DNA of 64,000 nt from Paenibacillus prosopidis (GTDB lineage: Bacteria; Bacillota; Bacilli; Paenibacillales; Paenibacillaceae): NCBI RefSeq assembly GCF_003337375.1, contig NZ_QPJD01000014.1, positions 1-64,000 on the forward strand, given 5' to 3'. Below the pieces are notes generated by a model. That model had not been told where the DNA came from and made no database searches. It was given only the letters and a program-made list of their open reading frames with translations. The translations under genes and the position numbers were made by a program. Positions 60,288-64,000 of the stretch are shown here, piece after piece (within the stretch, counting starts at the first letter, position 1; each line of letters opens with the position of its first letter).

Positions 60288-60875
60288 GTGAAAACGCTTG
60301 TTATTTATACACATCCTAATCATCAGAGTCTAAGTTATGCATTTTTGCAAAAGGTCATCCAAGGAAGCGGCGAGAACCCCAATATAACGGAGATAAAGGT
60401 GCTGGATTTATATGAGGAGGGGTTTAATCCGGTCCTGATTTTCAATGAGAACAAACGCAGAAGGGATATGCACGCCGATCCCGGGCTGGCAAAGTATCGG
60501 GAGCAAATGATATGGGCCGATAAAATCGTTTTCGTATATCCGATCTGGTGGGGGCGGCCTCCCGCTATGCTCATGGGGTATATAGACCAAATGTTTGCTT
60601 CAGGTTTTGCCTACAAGGATAAGGGCGGACTTCTGCCAGAAGGACTATTGAAAGGGAAGTCGGTTGTTTGTGTTTCAACGATGAAGGGACCGGCGCATTA
60701 TCCTTTATTATGGTTGAATAATGCGCACAAAGTATTAATGAAGAGAGCCTTGTTTAATTATGTCGGTATTAAAAAAGTGAAGTTTTTTGAATTTGGGAAT
60801 ATGGAAAGTCCAAAGGGAAGGCAAGAAGAAAAATTAAATAAAATATATCGATATTTCAAGACACTCGACCGCTAA
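60288..60875 (+). CDS. NAD(P)H-dependent flavodoxin-fold oxidoreductase
   Basis: A 195-residue flavoprotein: TLVIYTHPNHQSLSYAFL (FMN phosphate loop), the motif WADKIVFVYPIWWGRPPAMLMGYIDQMFASGFAY typical of NQO/KefF/MdaB relatives, and KSVVCVSTMKGP. It probably performs two-electron quinone or nitro reduction using FMN. The start is GTG 60288 with AGAGGTGG 6 nt upstream. Under probable control of the divergent MarR protein, a common arrangement for quinone/electrophile detoxification. Overlaps the convergent NAT gene by 4 nt. Confidence 0.88.
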   Translation: MKTLVIYTHPNHQSLSYAFLQKVIQGSGENPNITEIKVLDLYEEGFNPVLIFNENKRRRDMHADPGLAKYREQMIWADKIVFVYPIWWGRPPAMLMGYIDQMFASGFAYKDKGGLLPEGLLKGKSVVCVSTMKGPAHYPLLWLNNAHKVLMKRALFNYVGIKKVKFFEFGNMESPKGRQEEKLNKIYRYFKTLDR

Positions 60876-61747
60876 GAGCCTTTGGAAAGTCTAAGAGATA
60901 TTTTCCATTCTTCATGAATGAATCGTGCTTTTTTCCATAATTCGTCCCGTTCATGGCTGCTATAGTTAACCAGGCGCTCGCCAAATACATCTCCTAGGAC
61001 TTCGAGCCATCGTGATTTTGTGGTAAGCTCTGTCCTCTCAACGCCGCTATTCTCTCGTTTGCTCCATATACAACCTTTGAGTTCATTGCTTCCGGCAGCA
61101 TGCCTTTGCCTGACCAGAAACATGTTTATCCAAGGTGAATCTGCAGATCGGCTGTAGTGGTCATGCTTCGGTTTAAACTCTTCAAGATCATCTACAACAG
61201 CAGGGTCAAAATCCACTCCAGTAAATGATCCCAGAGGATCATGCTCTAAGCGCCAACCATTCCTAACTACAGAAGACTCTGTAACTTTATAAATAAAAGG
61301 ACCCTGATTATAAATACCGTATTGAAGGGGAAGCGGCTCATACGGCATATCGCCTAGTCCAACATCAATAATCCATTTTTCTTCCTCTAGTTGTTGATTT
61401 ACTAAATGGACAGTGAGTCCAAGGTGAAAAGAATTAACTCTTGGCTCGGCTCCAGGCGGTTGAACTCCAGCACGATGCAAAGAAACCTTGTAACCTAATG
61501 AGCGGAGAAGCACGCTAAATGCTCCATTCAAATGAAAACAATAACCGCTTCTATCGTTTAAAATCAGTTTAACGGATTCACTAAAATCGATAGAGGCGGG
61601 TTTTCCAGCAAATATGTCAACCGTTTCCCAGGGAATGCTTTTTACGTGAGCTTTATGCAGTTCAAACAAATATGATTTTGTAGGAGCCTCAATATCCGTA
61701 ATGCCTATTCGGTTTAAATATGCTTTAACTTGTTCTTTCGTTATCAT
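60872..61747 (-). CDS. arylamine N-acetyltransferase
   Basis: A 291-residue NAT-family enzyme with the catalytic triad in order: Cys in RSGYCFHLNGAF, His in NSFHLGLTVHL, Asp in IIDVGLGDMPYEPLPL. It transfers acetyl from acetyl-CoA to arylamines or hydrazines. Motif RSGYCF versus canonical RGGYCFE and DVGLG versus DVGFG are mild changes, but the triad is intact. AGGAGTG lies about 14 nt before the ATG. Stand-alone, convergent with the oxidoreductase. Confidence 0.88.
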   Translation of the reverse strand: MITKEQVKAYLNRIGITDIEAPTKSYLFELHKAHVKSIPWETVDIFAGKPASIDFSESVKLILNDRSGYCFHLNGAFSVLLRSLGYKVSLHRAGVQPPGAEPRVNSFHLGLTVHLVNQQLEEEKWIIDVGLGDMPYEPLPLQYGIYNQGPFIYKVTESSVVRNGWRLEHDPLGSFTGVDFDPAVVDDLEEFKPKHDHYSRSADSPWINMFLVRQRHAAGSNELKGCIWSKRENSGVERTELTTKSRWLEVLGDVFGERLVNYSSHERDELWKKARFIHEEWKISLRLSKGS

Positions 61748-61784
61748 ATACTCGTTATCACTCCTACTCGATTCGTTTTTCTAT

Positions 61785-61859
61785 TCGACAATTGTATTTT
61801 GATGGAAGCTATAATAAACTTTAAAACAGAACTGACCCTTAATAAATGGTCAGTTTTTT
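61785..61859 (+). promoter_or_regulatory. promoter and leader hairpin of the MocR-type gene
   Basis: A perfect -10 TATAAT (61810-61815) with a weak -35 (TCGACA, 61785-61790). The leader then carries ACTGACC-10 nt-GGTCAGT followed by TTTTTT (61831-61859), an intrinsic-terminator-like hairpin within the first 40 nt, 35 nt ahead of the start codon. It may act as an attenuator. Confidence 0.6.
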
Positions 61860-61893
61860 GGTTTTTAAAAAGGCAATGGCGCGAGGTGTTTTT

Positions 61894-63321
61894 ATGTTCG
61901 ATATCCTAATTACAGAACAAACAGATCGACCGCTGTACATGCAGCTATATATGCAAATTCGCAATCATATTCGAAGCGGAGTCATTTCGGACGGTATGCG
62001 TCTGCCTTCCGTCAGATCGTTACAACAGCATTTGAACATAAGCAAAACGCCCATTGAGACGGCATACCAGATGTTGTCGGCTGAGGGGTATGTGGTCAGT
62101 AAACCGCGTTCCGGGATTTTCGCGATAAATCCGCATGAGATAAGATCCTCTTTACGGAAAAACGATGTTTCCGATCATCCTCCAGCAGACCTGCAGCAAT
62201 CCGTCCGGACTGACGTACCTCAGAACTATCTCATTGATTTCCATACCACTAATGTAGACAAAGATATGTTTCCTGTTCGGACCTGGAGAAAAATACTTCA
62301 TACTGTCCTTGAAAATAATTCAGAAAGCATTGGTCAGCGTGGAGACCCACAGGGGGAATATGGTTTACGGAGTGTTTTGACCGATTACTTAAGAAATGCA
62401 AGAGGCGTTGTCTGTTCACCCGAACAAATCGTGATGGGTTCTGGCATTCTATACAGCATTGGCATTCTTACAAAACTCCTGAAAGGCATTCAACATGTTG
62501 CATTTGAGGAGCCGGGTTTTGCACCGGTACGGGAACTGTTCATAGAGCACGGCTATCAATTGATTCCGGTTTCCGTTCATGATAAAGGGATTTCACTGGA
62601 AGAATTGGAGAACAGTAAAGCTCAAATCGTCTATGTCACCGCCTCTCATCAATTTCCTACCGGCAGCATTCTACCCTATGCCGAGCGAGAGTATTTGCTT
62701 AGCTGGGCGAATTTAAGAAATGCTTACATCATAGAAGATGACTATGACGGAGAATTTCGTTATTTCGGCAAACCGATCCCCTCTTTGCAAAGTCTTGACC
62801 GTCAGGGTAGGGTCATCTATATTGGTACATTCTCGAAGGCATTTACACCTGCAATGCGCATGAATTATATGGTTTTACCCATGGAATTGTTAATTAAGAT
62901 GAAGAGCATACAGCATCTGCTATCCGGTCCCTCGCGTATAGAACAATGGGCCATGCAATCATTTATCGAACAAGGGCATTGGTACCGTCACATTCGCAAA
63001 ATGCGCAAAAAATATCGGGAGAAACATCGCCGATTGATAGAATTGATACATACCTATTTTGCGAAAAGTGTTGATATTAAAGGGCATAGTGCAGGGCTCC
63101 ACATTCAAATGAGCGTAAAAACGGACCGAACTGCAGAAGAATTAGTAACATTGGCTGCGAATGAGGGCGTTCGGGTATATGATCTTAACAGTATGTGGTT
63201 AAATCGAAGTCAATCCGGGTATCCCCAAATCTATTTGGGTTTTGGCGGAGTTAGTGAAGCCGAGATGGAAACCGGCATCATCTTATTAAGAAAGGCTTGG
63301 TCCTGCATTCTTGATGAGTAG
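61894..63321 (+). CDS. MocR-type transcriptional regulator (GntR HTH plus aminotransferase-like domain)
   Basis: A 475-residue fusion. The N-terminal GntR winged helix is PLYMQLYMQIRNHIRSGVISDGMRLPSVRSLQQHLNISK...TAYQMLSAEGYVVSKPRSG. The C-terminal fold-type I PLP domain has the aspartate in IIEDDYDGEFRYF and the lysine in GTFSKAFTPAMRMNYM. PLP sensing as in PdxR/GabR is likely. ATG 61894 is chosen because GAGGTG is 5 nt upstream; the frame is open 16 codons earlier. The target is unknown; the neighbouring MFS gene is a candidate. Confidence 0.9.
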   Translation: MFDILITEQTDRPLYMQLYMQIRNHIRSGVISDGMRLPSVRSLQQHLNISKTPIETAYQMLSAEGYVVSKPRSGIFAINPHEIRSSLRKNDVSDHPPADLQQSVRTDVPQNYLIDFHTTNVDKDMFPVRTWRKILHTVLENNSESIGQRGDPQGEYGLRSVLTDYLRNARGVVCSPEQIVMGSGILYSIGILTKLLKGIQHVAFEEPGFAPVRELFIEHGYQLIPVSVHDKGISLEELENSKAQIVYVTASHQFPTGSILPYAEREYLLSWANLRNAYIIEDDYDGEFRYFGKPIPSLQSLDRQGRVIYIGTFSKAFTPAMRMNYMVLPMELLIKMKSIQHLLSGPSRIEQWAMQSFIEQGHWYRHIRKMRKKYREKHRRLIELIHTYFAKSVDIKGHSAGLHIQMSVKTDRTAEELVTLAANEGVRVYDLNSMWLNRSQSGYPQIYLGFGGVSEAEMETGIILLRKAWSCILDE

Positions 63322-63356
63322 CTTGTATCAACATGAATGCAGGGAAACTGCTTTTT
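63302..63356 (+). terminator. terminator overlapping the mocR-type 3' end
   Basis: CCTGCATTC (63302-63310) pairs with GAATGCAGG (63335-63343), with inner TTGAT/ATCAA pairing. GAAACTGC then TTTTT follow. The stem starts inside the last codons of the gene. Confidence 0.6.
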
Positions 63357-63366
63357 AAGGTTTATC

Positions 63367-63396
63367 TTGACTGTAAATGGTAGTTATACATATAAT
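63367..63396 (+). promoter_or_regulatory. MFS gene promoter
   Basis: TTGACT (63367-63372), an 18-nt spacer and a perfect TATAAT (63391-63396): a strong sigma-A promoter 56 nt before the MFS start. Confidence 0.85.
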
Positions 63397-63410
63397 TACT
63401 CCAAATACGA

Positions 63411-63430
63411 AAACGTTTGCGTAAACGTTT
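63411..63430. promoter_or_regulatory. LacI/CcpA-like operator palindrome
   Basis: AAACGTTTGCGTAAACGTTT has 8-bp inverted arms AAACGTTT around GCGT. It lies just downstream of the -10 box, covering the expected +1 to +25, where a bound repressor would block transcription. Each arm is itself the self-complementary AAACGTTT. Confidence 0.65.
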
Positions 63431-63451
63431 AAATCAAAGGGAGTGTAAGGT

Positions 63452-64000
63452 ATGCTAGTTAATCGCTACCTAGGGATTATTTTAGTATCAACCTTTTTCC
63501 TGCAGCTTGGGATATGGGTGCGAAATATTGCTATATTACTATATGTGGTGGAACAAACGAATGGGGACGGGTTTGCGGTTTCTATGATTTCTGTTGCAGA
63601 ATTCTTGCCGATCTTCGTGTTTTCTTTTATTGGAGGAGCTTTCGCAGATCGATGGAACCCGAAAAAGACCATGATATGGTGTGATCTATTAAGTTCCATT
63701 TCGATCTTGTTCGTGCTGCTTGCATTTATGTTCGGAACATGGAAAGCGATATTCTTCGCAACGCTGGTATCTTCGATTCTGTCACAGTTTTCTCAACCAT
63801 CGGGGATGAAGTTATTTAAGCTTCATGTTAGTGCAGATAATATTCAAGCGGGCATGTCTATGTTTCAAACCGTATTAGCTATTTTTATGTTACTGGGACC
63901 TATATTAGGGACTTTTGTTTATCAGCAGTTTGGAATTCAGGTCTGTATCGGGCTTATGGGATTATCGTTTTTGCTTTCGGCTTTCGTGTTAATCTTTATT
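63452..64000 (+). CDS. MFS transporter (partial, runs off the right edge)
   Basis: An open frame of 183 codons without a stop from ATG 63452, with GGGAGTG 8 nt upstream. It encodes at least five hydrophobic helices: MLVNRYLGIILVSTFFLQLG start, then SVAEFLPIFVFSFIGGAFADRWNPKKTMIWCDLLSS with the MFS loop-2 motif (GxxADRxxxK/R), and LLGPILGTFVYQQFGIQ. The SVAEFLP..GGAFADRW pattern is like the macrolide/multidrug MFS exporters (MefA/YfmO-like). Substrate unknown. Confidence 0.85.
   Translation, partial: MLVNRYLGIILVSTFFLQLGIWVRNIAILLYVVEQTNGDGFAVSMISVAEFLPIFVFSFIGGAFADRWNPKKTMIWCDLLSSISILFVLLAFMFGTWKAIFFATLVSSILSQFSQPSGMKLFKLHVSADNIQAGMSMFQTVLAIFMLLGPILGTFVYQQFGIQVCIGLMGLSFLLSAFVLIFI

Overview
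The window is the chromosome-origin region of a low-to-mid GC endospore-forming Firmicute, most like Paenibacillus or a close relative in the Paenibacillaceae. This is inferred from gene order and product families, not from a database search. Supporting signs are the dnaA/dnaN/recF/gyrB/gyrA block with a YheC/D-type ATP-grasp protein and an HD-GYP protein beside gyrA, sporulation genes (yidC/spoIIIJ, jag, yyaC, parA/parB as soj/spo0J), the essential walRKHIJ-htrA-rlmH block, and a YesM/YesN-type two-component system next to a sugar ABC transporter.

Layout. 1-187 is the 5' end of a 16S rRNA gene read leftwards, with its promoter. 516-11645 (all leftward except the ATP-grasp gene) holds HD-GYP, gyrA, gyrB, remB-like, recF, yaaA, dnaN and dnaA. 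oriC is split into a DnaA-box field upstream of dnaA (11646-12184) and an unwinding region between dnaA and dnaN (10085-10292), which shows a TAG-trinucleotide array next to a perfect DnaA box. From 12185 rightwards run rpmH, rnpA, yidC, jag, mnmE, mnmG, rsmG, noc, parA and parB with two parS sites, then a cysteine-desulfurase-like gene, yyaC, mscS, tRNA-Ser(CGA), rpsF-ssb-rpsR, DUF2232-gdpP-rplI-dnaB, purA, an M23 peptidase, walRKHIJ, htrA, a CxxH/CxxC protein and rlmH. Genes on both arms are mostly transcribed away from oriC, that is, with the replication fork.

Accessory region. The 3' end of rlmH (47.55 kb) is a sharp boundary. For the next 5.5 kb the sequence AACCrTAyCACAArTAr, derived from the rlmH tail, recurs about every 0.4-1.6 kb. 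The copies are flanked by arms that are reverse complements of each other (AACTTGCCGTTAC / GTAACGGCAAGTT). Between copies lie unrelated cargo genes: an APH-fold pseudokinase, a CD3324-type HTH protein, a GNAT-like protein, a family-4-like uracil-DNA glycosylase, a decayed DinB-like fragment, a TerC-like membrane protein and an SDR protein lacking its catalytic residues. The architecture matches that of staphylococcal SCC elements, which integrate at the 3' end of rlmH (orfX), but no recombinase is present in the window. I regard this as the most interesting feature here.

53.1-64 kb holds a sugar ABC transporter (binding lipoprotein plus two permeases) divergent from a YesM-like histidine kinase. 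Its YesN-like partner regulator is split by a single in-frame TAG. After that come a MarR regulator divergent from a flavodoxin-fold oxidoreductase with a palindromic operator, an arylamine N-acetyltransferase, a MocR-type regulator with a leader hairpin, and the start of an MFS transporter behind a strong promoter and a LacI-like operator palindrome.
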